Source: an uncultured Bacteroidota bacterium (GTDB lineage: Bacteria > Bacteroidota > Bacteroidia > Bacteroidales > VadinHA17). From it: a stretch of DNA of 64,000 bases. Below, in pieces: positions 25,495 to 34,847 of the stretch (within the stretch, counting starts at the first letter, position 1; each line of letters opens with the position of its first letter). Where the stretch lies: the NCBI GenBank assembly GCA_903844815.1, contig CAIMVD010000205.1:1-64000 (forward strand), read 5' to 3'. Position numbers and translations under genes: made by a program. The notes under the pieces are model-generated. The model was not told the origin of the DNA. It saw nothing but the letters and a program-made list of their open reading frames with translations, and ran no database searches.

Positions 25495-27411
25495 CTATTT
25501 ATGTGAAAGCCAATTAAGTTTCCGAAACTTATCCTGTGAAATTTCGTTGTGGTCGAGGAGCCATCTGATGACTTTAATAACTTTTTCCTCAGGGTGGCTG
25601 ATCATTTTCACAAGCTCTTCAGGGTCAGGATTACTTTTGGCAAGTACATCCTTAATATCACTCACTATCATATCAAATTCATACTTGCTTAAATCGAGCT
25701 CGTTACGTTTTCGGCAGACGTCGCAAATACCGCACCGGTCAGCCTCTTCTCCGAAATAATTTAAAAGGAATACCGACCTGCAATGGGTGTCTGAATCAGC
25801 GTAGGCTATCATCCTTTCAAGCCGCTGCTCATATCGTTCTTTTACTTTAAGGTAATTCTCCGTAGAAATCAGAAGCGCTTTCCTCACCAGCCTTTCTTCT
25901 GTGAAGATTACAAGTGCTGTTTTTTTCCCGGGAATGTACTTAATTATATTCATCGACGACAGCCTTTTAAGATATTGATAAATTGTATCGCGCGAAGCTG
26001 CTGACTTTTTTGATAGGGCATCCTCATTAACCGAAACAAACTCAGTGAATAAGCCTGTGTATGACCTTAAAAGCAATTTTATGAAACTGTCGAACGATTC
26101 ATTTGCCACCTGAAATTTATAAAGGTCATCACGGCTGACGATAAAATGAACCCTTGATGGATTGTTAATCTCCTCGGTGAACTCCAGATATCCTTCCCTC
26201 TGAAGAAACTGAAGGCAATTATATGTCTCTATAACAGGAAGACGATACTTTGAGACAAATTCAGCCATGTTAAAGTCGAAAACAGAGTCTTTGCCTGAAC
26301 CCAACGGTACCTGAAGGAAATTACAGGTGGCTTCATAAATATCCTTTATCTTTTCAACTGGAGGAAATCGTTTTCTTACTGAGTCAAGGAGGCGACTCTT
26401 GTCTGTAGGAGTATATAGAAGGACGGCAAAAGCCGGTTTATTATCGCGTCCGGCCCTGCCGCTTTCCTGGAAATAATTCTCAATTGAATCAGGTATATCC
26501 CAATGGATTACGAATCTTACTTCTGCTTTGTCGATTCCCATTCCAAAGGCGTTGGTTGCAACAATAACCCTGGTTTTCCCTGTTGTCCAGGAGACCTGCC
26601 TGGAGTCGCGAAGCTCATCCGAAAGGCCTGCATGATAGAAATCGGCGCTTATACTATTGGAAACGAGCAACTCCGCAACCTCTCTGCATCTTTTCCTGCT
26701 TCGAACATAAACAATTCCGCTCCCGGAAGCCTTTTTGAGGGTTTTGATAAGATAGTCACTTTTATCTTCTACCTGTCGGACAAGATAGGAGATATTTTTT
26801 CTGTCGAAGCTTGTTCTGAGCACATTCTTTTCCCTGAATGCAAGCCTTGTCATTATGTCTTCAATGACCTGGGGAGTAGCCGAAGCAGTAAGGGCAAGAA
26901 AAGGTACTTTGTCTGAAATATGGTCTCTAAGCTGGGCAATCTTCATATAAGATGGCCTGAAATCGTAACCCCATTGTGAGATACAATGTGCTTCGTCGAC
27001 TGCTATAAGTGAAAGGTTAAGCCTGTTTGCCTTTCCAAGAAAAATCCTTGTGGAAATCCTTTCAGGCGACACATAGAGGAACTTGTAATCGCCGTAGATA
27101 GCATTTTCGAGGGCTATGTTTATCTCTTCCGGGGTCATGCCGGAGTGAATAGCTATAGATCTTATTTCAAGACTATTCAATTTATTCACCTGGTCCTTCA
27201 TTAGTGCAATCAGAGGGGTTATGACAAGGCAGATTCCTTCCGATGCCATTGCAGGAACCTGAAAGGTCAGAGACTTGCCTCCGCCTGTTGGCATAAGCGC
27301 CAGAGTATCCTTACCCTCTGCTATGGAACGCATAATATCTTCCTGAAGCGGCCGGAATGCAGTATAACCCCAGTGCTTTGTCAATATCTGTCGGAAAGTC
27401 TCAATATTCAT
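25495..27411 (-). CDS. recQ: RecQ-type ATP-dependent DNA helicase
   Basis: About 638 residues of the SF2 RecQ family. Walker A MPTGGGKS is at 40-47, followed by AVDEAHCISQWGYDFRPSY, the RecQ helicase C-terminal core (GMGIDKAEVRFVIHWDIP, ESGRAGRD) and a zinc-binding region (DTHCRSVFLL and RCGICDVCRKR). A winged-helix segment follows and no HRDC domain is visible, which is common in Bacteroidota RecQ paralogues. RecQ enzymes unwind DNA in recombination and fork repair. The longest frame starts at 27432; the ATG at 27411 begins the conserved part and fits the -7 box at 27437-27430. Confidence 0.95.
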   Translation of the reverse strand: MNIETFRQILTKHWGYTAFRPLQEDIMRSIAEGKDTLALMPTGGGKSLTFQVPAMASEGICLVITPLIALMKDQVNKLNSLEIRSIAIHSGMTPEEINIALENAIYGDYKFLYVSPERISTRIFLGKANRLNLSLIAVDEAHCISQWGYDFRPSYMKIAQLRDHISDKVPFLALTASATPQVIEDIMTRLAFREKNVLRTSFDRKNISYLVRQVEDKSDYLIKTLKKASGSGIVYVRSRKRCREVAELLVSNSISADFYHAGLSDELRDSRQVSWTTGKTRVIVATNAFGMGIDKAEVRFVIHWDIPDSIENYFQESGRAGRDNKPAFAVLLYTPTDKSRLLDSVRKRFPPVEKIKDIYEATCNFLQVPLGSGKDSVFDFNMAEFVSKYRLPVIETYNCLQFLQREGYLEFTEEINNPSRVHFIVSRDDLYKFQVANESFDSFIKLLLRSYTGLFTEFVSVNEDALSKKSAASRDTIYQYLKRLSSMNIIKYIPGKKTALVIFTEERLVRKALLISTENYLKVKERYEQRLERMIAYADSDTHCRSVFLLNYFGEEADRCGICDVCRKRNELDLSKYEFDMIVSDIKDVLAKSNPDPEELVKMISHPEEKVIKVIRWLLDHNEISQDKFRKLNWLSHK

Positions 27412-27429
27412 GGCTGTTTGCACAATATG

Positions 27430-27437
27430 CAAAAGTA
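27430..27437 (-). promoter_or_regulatory. -7 element for the recQ / fusion helicase operon
   Basis: TACTTTTG on the minus strand matches TAnnTTTG and ends 18 nt before the ATG at 27411. No TTG is found at 19 nt, so the -33 box is not supported. The longest recQ frame (from 27432) would begin inside this element, which favours the ATG at 27411. Confidence 0.45.
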
Positions 27438-27537
27438 ATAACTGTAATTCAATTTTTTATGAAGTCTAAAAGAAAGAGTTGTTTCAAGAGTTCTGATTTT
27501 TTAGTAATTTGCGCCGGCAAACTAAATTCCAATTCCG

Positions 27538-29019
27538 ATGTCATTTTTAAAAGACAAAATACTATATGAAGGATTGACATTTGATGATGTTCTTCTGGTT
27601 CCGGCATACTCTGAAGTACTTCCCCGTGAGGTAGATATAAGCTCAATGTTTACCCGTAACATCCGACTGAACACACCTTTTGTTTCTGCAGCAATGGATA
27701 CTGTAACTGAGGACGATCTTGCGATTGCAATTTCACGTGAAGGAGGTATAGGCGTGATTCATAAGAATATGTCGATCGAAAAGCAGGCGGCGCAGGTAAA
27801 ACGTGTTAAAAGGGCAGAGAACGTAATGATTTTCGATCCTATTACAATCAGCCTGAATTCAACTGTCGGAGAGGCAATGAACCTGATGAGCGAATATAAG
27901 ATCGGTGGTATACCGGTCATTGACCAGAATGGCATCCTTAAAGGAATAGTTACAAACAGGGATCTCAGGTTTGAGAATAACCGTTCACGTATGATAACGG
28001 AAGTGATGACCACAAATCTGATCACAACAAACCACCAGACCAATCTCGAAGCTGCGGCACGTATCCTTCAAAAACATAAAATAGAGAAACTGCCGATGAT
28101 AGACGAATCAGGAAAACTGATCGGACTAATAACCTATAAAGACATAACCAAAACAAAGGATCGTCCCAGTTCATGCAAGGACGACAAGGGCAGGCTCCGG
28201 GTTGCAGCAGCAGTAGGCATTGCTGCAGACACAATGGAAAGGGTTGAAGCACTGATAAATGCAAATGTAGATGCTATTTCCCTCGATACTGCACATGCAC
28301 ATACTAAAAGCGTTATTTACATCCTCAGGGAGATTAAAAGGAATTATCCCTCCATGGATGTTATCGCAGGGAACATAGGTACAGCTGAGGCTGCAAAGAA
28401 ACTCGCAAATGAAGGAGCCGATGCCGTTAAGGTAGGAATCGGCCCCGGATCAATATGCACAACAAGGATAGTGGCAGGCGTCGGAATACCACAGCTCTCG
28501 GCGATCTATAACGTGGCAAAAGCGATTGAAGGATCGGGCATACCGGTTATCGCCGACGGAGGGATAAGATATTCAGGCGATATCATTAAGGCAATTGCTG
28601 CCGGGGGAGATTCAATAATGGCAGGGTCGCTTTTTGCAGGAGTAGAGGAATCGCCCGGAGAAACTATTATCTATAATGGCCGCAAATTTAAGTCATACAG
28701 GGGAATGGGATCAATTGAGGCTATGCAGCAGGGTTCCAAAGACCGGTATTTCCAGGATATTGAGGATGATATCAGGAAACTTGTTCCCGAAGGAATTGCT
28801 GCAAGAGTACCTTATAAGGGAACACTTGCAGAAGTAATATACCAGATGATCGGAGGATTGAGAGCAGGAATGGGTTATCTCGGTGCAAAAGATATCAGTA
28901 TTCTTAAAAAGGACAGCAAGTTTGTGAGGATCACCAATTCCGGCATTATTGAAAGTCACCCTCACGACGTTTCAATAACCAGGGAAGCTCCCAATTATAG
29001 CAGAAAAACGCTTGAATAA
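27538..29019 (+). CDS. guaB: IMP dehydrogenase
   Basis: A 493-residue enzyme that oxidises IMP to XMP with NAD, the committed step to GMP. The N-terminal [11 protein letters not shown] is diagnostic. Two CBS domains are inserted at about residues 95-210, and the catalytic C307 sits in GPGSICTTR, followed by [16 protein letters not shown]. Length and layout are normal. It is divergent from recQ and is followed 19 nt after its stop by the first gene of the SurA/OstA-like operon, so read-through from guaB may drive that operon. Confidence 0.98.
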   Translation: MSFLKDKILYEGLTFDDVLLVPAYSEVLPREVDISSMFTRNIRLNTPFVSAAMDTVTEDDLAIAISREGGIGVIHKNMSIEKQAAQVKRVKRAENVMIFDPITISLNSTVGEAMNLMSEYKIGGIPVIDQNGILKGIVTNRDLRFENNRSRMITEVMTTNLITTNHQTNLEAAARILQKHKIEKLPMIDESGKLIGLITYKDITKTKDRPSSCKDDKGRLRVAAAVGIAADTMERVEALINANVDAISLDTAHAHTKSVIYILREIKRNYPSMDVIAGNIGTAEAAKKLANEGADAVKVGIGPGSICTTRIVAGVGIPQLSAIYNVAKAIEGSGIPVIADGGIRYSGDIIKAIAAGGDSIMAGSLFAGVEESPGETIIYNGRKFKSYRGMGSIEAMQQGSKDRYFQDIEDDIRKLVPEGIAARVPYKGTLAEVIYQMIGGLRAGMGYLGAKDISILKKDSKFVRITNSGIIESHPHDVSITREAPNYSRKTLE

Positions 29020-29038
29020 CAGGAACAAGGTTATCCGT

Positions 29039-30733
29039 ATGAAATCGAAACCAATATTTATAATTATTTTGGTGGTGTTGCCTCTTTTGGGGTATGCTCA
29101 GGACCTTAATAAAAGAGTTCTGCTCACTGTCGCTGGAAAAGAAATCCAGGCTGGGGAATTTATCCGTATGTATAAAAAAAGCCTTGAGCCGGAAAAACCC
29201 CTTAGCCCTTCAGAATACCTTCAGCAATTCATTATATTTAAGCTTAAGGTAGCCGATGCCCTTTCTCAGGGAACCGACACGACTAAAGCATTCAAAAGCG
29301 AATTTAACGGGTACAGAAACCAGCTTGCTCAAAACTATCTTACCGATCCGGATATTAAGGAAAGAATGCTTCTTGATGCTTATAATCGCTCACTAATTGA
29401 AATAAAGGCCTGGCACCTTCTGCTAATGGCAAAGGCCGATGCTTCACCTGCAGACACTCTGAAAGCCTTTCAGAAAGCTACAGCAGCAAGGGAGAGAATA
29501 ATTGCAGGAGAACCATTTGAAGAAGTCGCCAAATCAGTTTCTGAGGACCCTTCGGCGAAGATGAACGGGGGCAATCTAGGCTATTTTACTGTTTTTCAAA
29601 TGATTGCTCCTTTCGAAGATGCAGCATACAAACTCAACACTGGTGATATTTCCCAGCCTGTAAGATCACCATTCGGTTATCATATTATTAAAATAGCTGA
29701 TAAACATCCTGCCAGAGGAAAAGTAAAAGTAGCACATATAATGAAAGCGGCACCTCCCGGTGCAGGAGATCAGGACATAAGCAAAGCAGAAGACGGCATT
29801 AAGGATATTTACAGACAGTTGCAGGCTGGGGCATCATTTAGGGATCTGGCTGCAAGGCTTTCAGATCACAAGGAGTCTGCAGCAAAAGGAGGTGAAATGA
29901 ACTGGTTCGGAACGGGTGAAATATTAAGTGAATTCTCTGAAGCGGCTTTTGCACTAAGCGACACAGGAGCTTACTCGAAACCTTTCAGATCAGTATACGG
30001 ATGGCATATAATTAAACTCCTCGACAGAAAGGCACCGGGAACATATGAAGAGACAAGGCCCTACCTCGAAAGCAAACTAAATCAGTCAAAACTGAACTCA
30101 GCCACCAAGGCATCTTTTATTGAAAAGCTCAAAACAGAGTATAAATTTTCAGTAAATCAAAAGGTCCTGAAATGGTTTTTGACAAAAACAGATACTCTTA
30201 TTGCAAATGGCACTGTGAGCTACAACAGGGTTAAAATACCAAAAGGCAATATCTATTCATTTGCTGATCAGATGTTTTCCTCGGCTAAGTTTGCAGATTA
30301 TATCGAATCAAACAGGGCAGCTATACCCTTTCGAAATCCGGATGATTTTATCAATACTGCCCTTGAAATGAAAATTGCCGTACATCTGATGGATTATGAG
30401 AACTCAGTACTTGAGAAGAAATATCCGGAATTCAGGTACCTTATGGGCGAATTTCATGATGGGATGCTGTTGTTCGATATTTCCGGCAAAAAGGTCTGGA
30501 CGAGGGTCAGCAGCGATTCAACAGGCCTTCAGACTTATTTTAATGCTCACAGGAATAACTATTTATCACCTGATGGATTGCCAAAAGAGTTAAAAGACAT
30601 TCAGGGTGAAGTAATGACAGGTTATCAGGAGATGCTGGAGAATGATTGGATAATACAATTAAAAGAAAAATATACCGTTACGGTTGACAATACGGTACTC
30701 AGGGAAATTGAAAAAAATCTTAAAAATGAATAG
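29039..30733 (+). CDS. Periplasmic peptidyl-prolyl isomerase with two parvulin domains
   Basis: About 564 residues with a signal peptide (ending LLGYAQ). An N-terminal SurA-like chaperone region precedes two parvulin (PpiC) domains: one at about residues 125-225 (AWHLLLMAKADASP, GGNLGYFTVFQMIAPFEDAAY, FGYHIIKI) and one at about 230-335 (VAHIMKAAPPG, GGEMNWFGTGEILSEFSEAAF, YGWHIIKLLDR). A helical tail of about 200 residues follows. It likely folds outer-membrane proteins in transit. The frame could start at a TTG (29012) inside guaB, but the ATG at 29039 begins a clean signal peptide. It overlaps the next gene by 8 bp. Confidence 0.9.
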   Translation: MKSKPIFIIILVVLPLLGYAQDLNKRVLLTVAGKEIQAGEFIRMYKKSLEPEKPLSPSEYLQQFIIFKLKVADALSQGTDTTKAFKSEFNGYRNQLAQNYLTDPDIKERMLLDAYNRSLIEIKAWHLLLMAKADASPADTLKAFQKATAARERIIAGEPFEEVAKSVSEDPSAKMNGGNLGYFTVFQMIAPFEDAAYKLNTGDISQPVRSPFGYHIIKIADKHPARGKVKVAHIMKAAPPGAGDQDISKAEDGIKDIYRQLQAGASFRDLAARLSDHKESAAKGGEMNWFGTGEILSEFSEAAFALSDTGAYSKPFRSVYGWHIIKLLDRKAPGTYEETRPYLESKLNQSKLNSATKASFIEKLKTEYKFSVNQKVLKWFLTKTDTLIANGTVSYNRVKIPKGNIYSFADQMFSSAKFADYIESNRAAIPFRNPDDFINTALEMKIAVHLMDYENSVLEKKYPEFRYLMGEFHDGMLLFDISGKKVWTRVSSDSTGLQTYFNAHRNNYLSPDGLPKELKDIQGEVMTGYQEMLENDWIIQLKEKYTVTVDNTVLREIEKNLKNE

Positions 30734-31574
30734 GTTATTAATTCTGCTGATTTCAGTAATGTTTTTTTCAGCCTGTAAAAGATCAGAGGGAAATATTGAC
30801 AGAAAGCCTGTTGCTGAGGTTGGTGACAAAGTTTTGCATTACGACGAAATACCACGGCTGGCAGAAAGTTCTGTTAATAAAACCGACAGTACTGCACTCA
30901 TACAGGGCTTCATAAATAAATGGGCGAAAAGACAGTTACTGCTTCAGAAAGCTGAAGGGAGTCTGACAGCTGAACTAAAATATGATATTGCGAAACAACT
31001 TGAAGAGACACGGACAAATCTTTTTATATATCAGTATCAGAGGCAGATGATGCTCGAGAAAATGGATACTGTTGTCTCTGATACAGAACTTGAGAATTAT
31101 TATTCAGCCAATCAGAGCAGTTTTCTGCTTACATCCAATATAGTTAAAGCACTGTTCATTAAACTGCCACTGACAACAAGGGAACTATCAAATATTAAAC
31201 TTCTCGCGAGGTCGAATGACCGGAAGGACATTCAGCAGCTTAAATCACTTTGTTACCAACTTGCCGAGAAATTTGAGGATTTCGATGATTCCTGGATTCC
31301 GTTAAACAGGATTACTCTGGAACTTCCTGAGGATGTCGTTAATGAGGACAACTTTCTTAAGAGAAATACCTACTTCGAGAGCAAAGACTCACACTCAGCT
31401 TATCTGGTTTCAATACGGGATTACAGACAGAGATCAACAGTGGCTCCTTTTGAATATGTTAAGGAAGATATAAAAAGAATAATATGGAATACTCGCCGGT
31501 TTGAATTTATTCAGTCGATGGAGAATGGAATGTATAACGAAGCACTTAAAGCAAATAATTTTAAGATATATTAA
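30726..31574 (+). CDS. SurA-like chaperone lipoprotein with no clear parvulin domain
   Basis: A 282-residue protein with a lipoprotein signal (MFFSAC, C17). After it come VAEVGDKVLHYDEIPRLAES and a helical region resembling the SurA N-terminal chaperone domain. In the segment where a parvulin domain would be expected (about residues 115-245) I do not find the usual GGxxG or FGYHI motifs; only a YLVSIRDYR strand hints at a degenerate one. It may bind unfolded outer-membrane proteins without isomerase activity. It overlaps the previous gene by 8 bp and the next by 1 bp, so translation is probably coupled. Confidence 0.75.
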   Translation: MNRLLILLISVMFFSACKRSEGNIDRKPVAEVGDKVLHYDEIPRLAESSVNKTDSTALIQGFINKWAKRQLLLQKAEGSLTAELKYDIAKQLEETRTNLFIYQYQRQMMLEKMDTVVSDTELENYYSANQSSFLLTSNIVKALFIKLPLTTRELSNIKLLARSNDRKDIQQLKSLCYQLAEKFEDFDDSWIPLNRITLELPEDVVNEDNFLKRNTYFESKDSHSAYLVSIRDYRQRSTVAPFEYVKEDIKRIIWNTRRFEFIQSMENGMYNEALKANNFKIY

Positions 31575-32938
31575 TGATCATGAAAAGACACTCAAAGATT
31601 TACCTGGTTCTCATAATTCTTTTTCTGCCGGGGATATTTTCAGCATATTCTCAGAAACTGGTTGAATCAGTTGCAGCAGTTGTGGGAAATGAGGTAATAT
31701 ACCTATCGGACCTTGAAAACACAATTACTGACCTGCGACGGAGCGGAAATAAGATGCCCAACGATGATCTGTCGTGCAGTGTCTTGCAGGAAATGCTGGT
31801 ATCAAAACTATTCCTCGACCAGGCCAGGATTGACAGTATTGATGTAACTGATGATGCGGTTGAAGGGGATCTCAACATGAGAATGAACGATGCCATCAGG
31901 CGGGCCGGAAGCGAAGAAGCTCTTGTGGCGTATTTCAAGAAGAGCATGATTGAAATCCGCAGGGATATAAAAAAGACTATGATTGAACAACAGACTGTAA
32001 GGGAAGTTCAGCAGAAACTTGCAGAGAACATAACAATCACACCATCCGCTATGAAGAGATTCTATGCTTCATTTCCAAAAGACAGCCTTCCGGTTATTCC
32101 GGCTAAATACCAGATAAGCCTTATTCAGCTCGACCCTCCCTCAAATGAGGATAATAAAGCCGAAGCCAGGCAGAAACTGCTCGATATCAGAAGCCAGATC
32201 CTTGCGGGCAAAAGCTTCAGCGTACTTTCTATTATCTATTCGGAAGATACAGAATCTGCAAAGAAAGGCGGTGAAATAGGATATCTGACAAGAGGTGAAC
32301 TGGAGAAGCCCTATGCAGATGCTGCCTTCAGTCTTACAAAAAATACAGTTTCAAAAATTGTTGAGACAAAATACGGATTTCATATTATTCAACTCATAGA
32401 TAAGAAGGGCGAAATGGCCAACACCCGCCATATTCTCATCAGACCCAAAGTAAAACCTGAACAGGAACAAAAGGCCATAGCGAAACTCGACAGCCTGGCT
32501 AACCTGATCAGAAAAGACAGTATTAAATTTACTGATGCTGCAATAAGATTTTCAACCCACAAGGACAGCAGGGTTAACGGAGGCAAATTTGTAAGCACGA
32601 ACCCTTCTGATAGGATCACCTGGTTCACGCTTGAAGAGCTTAATCCGGAAATGTACATCAATATCCGTAAACTTAAAGTCGGAGAGATCTCAGTACCGTT
32701 CAAAACGACTGATGAGAATAACAATACTGTTTTCAGGGTCATTAAGCTTGACAATGAACTATCAGCCCATACGGCTAACCTTAAAGATGATTACCAGACA
32801 CTTTATGATGCTGCCCTGATGAAAGAACGGACAAAAACCTTTGATAAATGGGTAAAGAACAAACTCGAAATTACCTATATCAAAATCAGCGAAGAATTTA
32901 AATCATGCGATTTTCTTAAAAACGGATGGCTGAAATAA
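31574..32938 (+). CDS. surA: SurA-type periplasmic peptidyl-prolyl isomerase
   Basis: A 454-residue protein with a signal peptide (ending FSAYSQ) and the SurA order of domains: an N-terminal chaperone domain (KLVESVAAVVGNEVIYLSDL), a first parvulin domain (YQISLIQLDPPS, GGEIGYLTRGELEKPYADAAF, YGFHIIQLIDKKGE) and a more divergent second one (TRHILIRPKVKPEQEQKA, GGKFVSTNP). SurA escorts beta-barrel proteins across the periplasm to the BAM complex. Its start overlaps the preceding stop (taATG). It overlaps the OstA-like gene by 13 bp, tying folding to outer-membrane assembly. Confidence 0.9.
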   Translation: MIMKRHSKIYLVLIILFLPGIFSAYSQKLVESVAAVVGNEVIYLSDLENTITDLRRSGNKMPNDDLSCSVLQEMLVSKLFLDQARIDSIDVTDDAVEGDLNMRMNDAIRRAGSEEALVAYFKKSMIEIRRDIKKTMIEQQTVREVQQKLAENITITPSAMKRFYASFPKDSLPVIPAKYQISLIQLDPPSNEDNKAEARQKLLDIRSQILAGKSFSVLSIIYSEDTESAKKGGEIGYLTRGELEKPYADAAFSLTKNTVSKIVETKYGFHIIQLIDKKGEMANTRHILIRPKVKPEQEQKAIAKLDSLANLIRKDSIKFTDAAIRFSTHKDSRVNGGKFVSTNPSDRITWFTLEELNPEMYINIRKLKVGEISVPFKTTDENNNTVFRVIKLDNELSAHTANLKDDYQTLYDAALMKERTKTFDKWVKNKLEITYIKISEEFKSCDFLKNGWLK

Positions 32939-34497
32939 TACATAAAAAGTCAGTCGCTGTACATTTTAAACTGAAACATGTTCTTTCTGTGGCACTAATA
33001 CTATTATGTGCCATAGCTCTGAAATCGCAGATTTCCCCTCAGAAAACTAAGGGTAAAAGGACCATTTTCCTTAAATATGCCGATGTTGATATCATGGTTA
33101 AGGACAGTTCCGGGAAGGATGTTCACAGGCTTATTGGTAACGTAAGCCTGGAGCATGAAAATATTACAATGCAATGCGACAGCGCCCATCTCTATTTCTA
33201 CAAAAACCAGGTAATGGCCTTCAGCAAAGTCCATGTGGAACAGGGAGATACCCTCGACCTTTACGGTGATTATATTTTCTATGACGGAAAAACAGAATTG
33301 GCGGTTGTAAAGGGAAATGTAGAACTCATTGATAAGGAGACCCACCTGTTTACCCAGGCGATTGATTATGATACCCGTAACAAAGTTGCAAAATATAACG
33401 ATAAAGGCAGAATTACAAATGCTGACAATGTTCTTACAAGCATAATAGGGATTTATTATGTTTCTCAGAGCCTTGCTCACTTCAAGGACAGCGTAAAGAT
33501 AGTAAACCCCGATTATGTGATGAATGCCGATACAATGGATTATAACACCACTACCGAAACGGCATTCTTTACAGGGCCTACAAAACTTAAAGGTGACAGT
33601 ATAAATCTCTATTGCGAGAAAGGATGGTTCGATACAAAAAACGACATAACCTCGCTTTGGAAGAAGGCTGTAATTGATAACTTTAAACAAAAAATATCAG
33701 GTGATTCACTATATTACGATAAAAATAAGGGATATGGCGAATCATTCGGTAATGTTGTTATCAAGGATTCTGCCAATAGCATTATAGTCAGCGGAAATTA
33801 TGCATGGTATTATAAACAACCGGAGAAATTTCTCGTTACTGACAGTGCCATGTTTACCCAGTTTTCGAATAATGACTCTTTGTTCCTTCACGCCGATACG
33901 ATAAGTGCAAAAACAGTAGTTGATTCAGCAGGCAAGGAATTCAGGCTCATGCGAGCCTTTCACGGATGCAGGATCTTCAGTAAAGATTTTCAGTCGAAAT
34001 GCGACTCCCTCTCCTACTCGTTTCAGGATTCAGTTATCAGGATGTACGATGCTCCTGTTATCTGGTCGGAAGAGAACCAGCTGACCTCCGATTCAATGGC
34101 TATTTTCACAAAGAACCGTCAGGCAGAACGTCTCGAACTATATAGTTCTGCCTTTATAACAAGCAAAGTTGATACGGCCCGGTTCAATCAGATTAAAGGA
34201 CGGTCTCTTACAGGGTACTTCAAAGATAATGAGCTTTATAAGATCGATATAAAGGGAAACGGTGAGTCGATCTATTATCTGCTTGAAGGAGAATTCGTAG
34301 CAGGCATTAACCAGGCAAAATGCGCCAACATACAGGTTTTAGTGGAAAAAGGTAAAATATCGGAAATAATTGAGCTTCAGAACCCGGAAGGCACAATTGA
34401 CCCTCCGATACCACTCAGCCCGGAACCTTTAAGGCTGAAGGGTTTCAATTGGTTCGACTTGCTCAGGCCAAAGAAAAAGAACGATATTTTCCGATAA
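32926..34497 (+). CDS. OstA-like (LptA/LptD N-terminal-type) envelope protein
   Basis: A 523-residue protein with an N-terminal hydrophobic signal (VALILLCAIALKSQ). The mature part is built of many short beta strands typical of the OstA / LptA jelly-roll fold, for example GNVSLEHENITMQCDSAHLY, GDYIFYDGKTELAVVKGNVE and GDSINLYCEKGWFDTKND. This fold carries lipopolysaccharide across the periplasm. No large barrel domain is present, so it is not a complete LptD. The C-terminus is basic and proline-rich. It ends the PPIase operon, directly before a strong bidirectional terminator. Confidence 0.88.
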   Translation: MAEIIHKKSVAVHFKLKHVLSVALILLCAIALKSQISPQKTKGKRTIFLKYADVDIMVKDSSGKDVHRLIGNVSLEHENITMQCDSAHLYFYKNQVMAFSKVHVEQGDTLDLYGDYIFYDGKTELAVVKGNVELIDKETHLFTQAIDYDTRNKVAKYNDKGRITNADNVLTSIIGIYYVSQSLAHFKDSVKIVNPDYVMNADTMDYNTTTETAFFTGPTKLKGDSINLYCEKGWFDTKNDITSLWKKAVIDNFKQKISGDSLYYDKNKGYGESFGNVVIKDSANSIIVSGNYAWYYKQPEKFLVTDSAMFTQFSNNDSLFLHADTISAKTVVDSAGKEFRLMRAFHGCRIFSKDFQSKCDSLSYSFQDSVIRMYDAPVIWSEENQLTSDSMAIFTKNRQAERLELYSSAFITSKVDTARFNQIKGRSLTGYFKDNELYKIDIKGNGESIYYLLEGEFVAGINQAKCANIQVLVEKGKISEIIELQNPEGTIDPPIPLSPEPLRLKGFNWFDLLRPKKKNDIFR

Positions 34498-34499
34498 TA

Positions 34500-34532
34500 A
34501 AAAAGGCTGATCCTAAAAAAATCAGCCTTTTT
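34500..34532. terminator. Bidirectional terminator between the OstA-like gene and the DUF2795 gene
   Basis: A perfect 12-bp stem (34500-34511 with 34521-34532) has As on its left arm and Ts on its right arm, so it works in both directions. It sits 3 nt after the OstA-like stop and 3 nt before the DUF2795 stop on the other strand. Confidence 0.85.
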
Positions 34533-34534
34533 TA

Positions 34535-34756
34535 TTAATATTCATCTTCATTAAAGAAGAAATCATCCTTACTCGGATAATCCGGCCAGATATCTTCAAT
34601 ACTTTCGTAGATATCGCCTTCATCCTCAATTTCCTGCAAGTTTTCAATAACTTCCATTGGTGCGCCCGACCTGATTGCGAAATCAATCAACTCGTCTTTT
34701 GTGGCGGGCCAGGGAGCATCTTCAAGTTTTGACGCTAGTTCAAGTGTCCAATACAT
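34535..34756 (-). CDS. DUF2795 family small acidic protein
   Basis: A 73-residue, strongly acidic protein matching DUF2795 of Bacteroidota: MYWTLELASKLEDAPWPATK, then ELIDFAIRSGAPMEVIENLQ, with an acidic tail (EDIWPDYPSKDDFFFNEDEY). It has no membrane segment. The role of the family is unknown, though its near-universal, strongly conserved presence in the phylum suggests a core function. It has its own -7 box and shares a terminator with the convergent OstA-like gene. Confidence 0.88.
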   Translation of the reverse strand: MYWTLELASKLEDAPWPATKDELIDFAIRSGAPMEVIENLQEIEDEGDIYESIEDIWPDYPSKDDFFFNEDEY

Positions 34757-34791
34757 ATAATCTTGATAAAGTTTGCTTTAAACAAAGTGTG

Positions 34792-34799
34792 CAAATATA
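34792..34799 (-). promoter_or_regulatory. -7 element for the DUF2795 gene
   Basis: TATATTTG on the minus strand matches TAnnTTTG and ends 35 nt before the ATG. A TTG lies 21 nt upstream of it, slightly wider than the 19 nt seen elsewhere in the window. Confidence 0.5.
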
Positions 34800-34847
34800 A
34801 ATTATTTTAAAATAAATACAATAGCTCTTTTAAAGTTTTTTAACATT

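Noticed and set aside
27505-27511. TAATTTG as the guaB -7 promoter box
   Set aside because: It is one base short of TAnnTTTG and no TTG lies at the right distance; evidence was too weak to list.
33004-33690. Long open frame (228 codons) on the minus strand inside the OstA-like gene
   Set aside because: It is antisense to a conserved, overlapping-operon gene and has no recognisable motif or start context; it is a mirror artefact of the plus-strand coding sequence.
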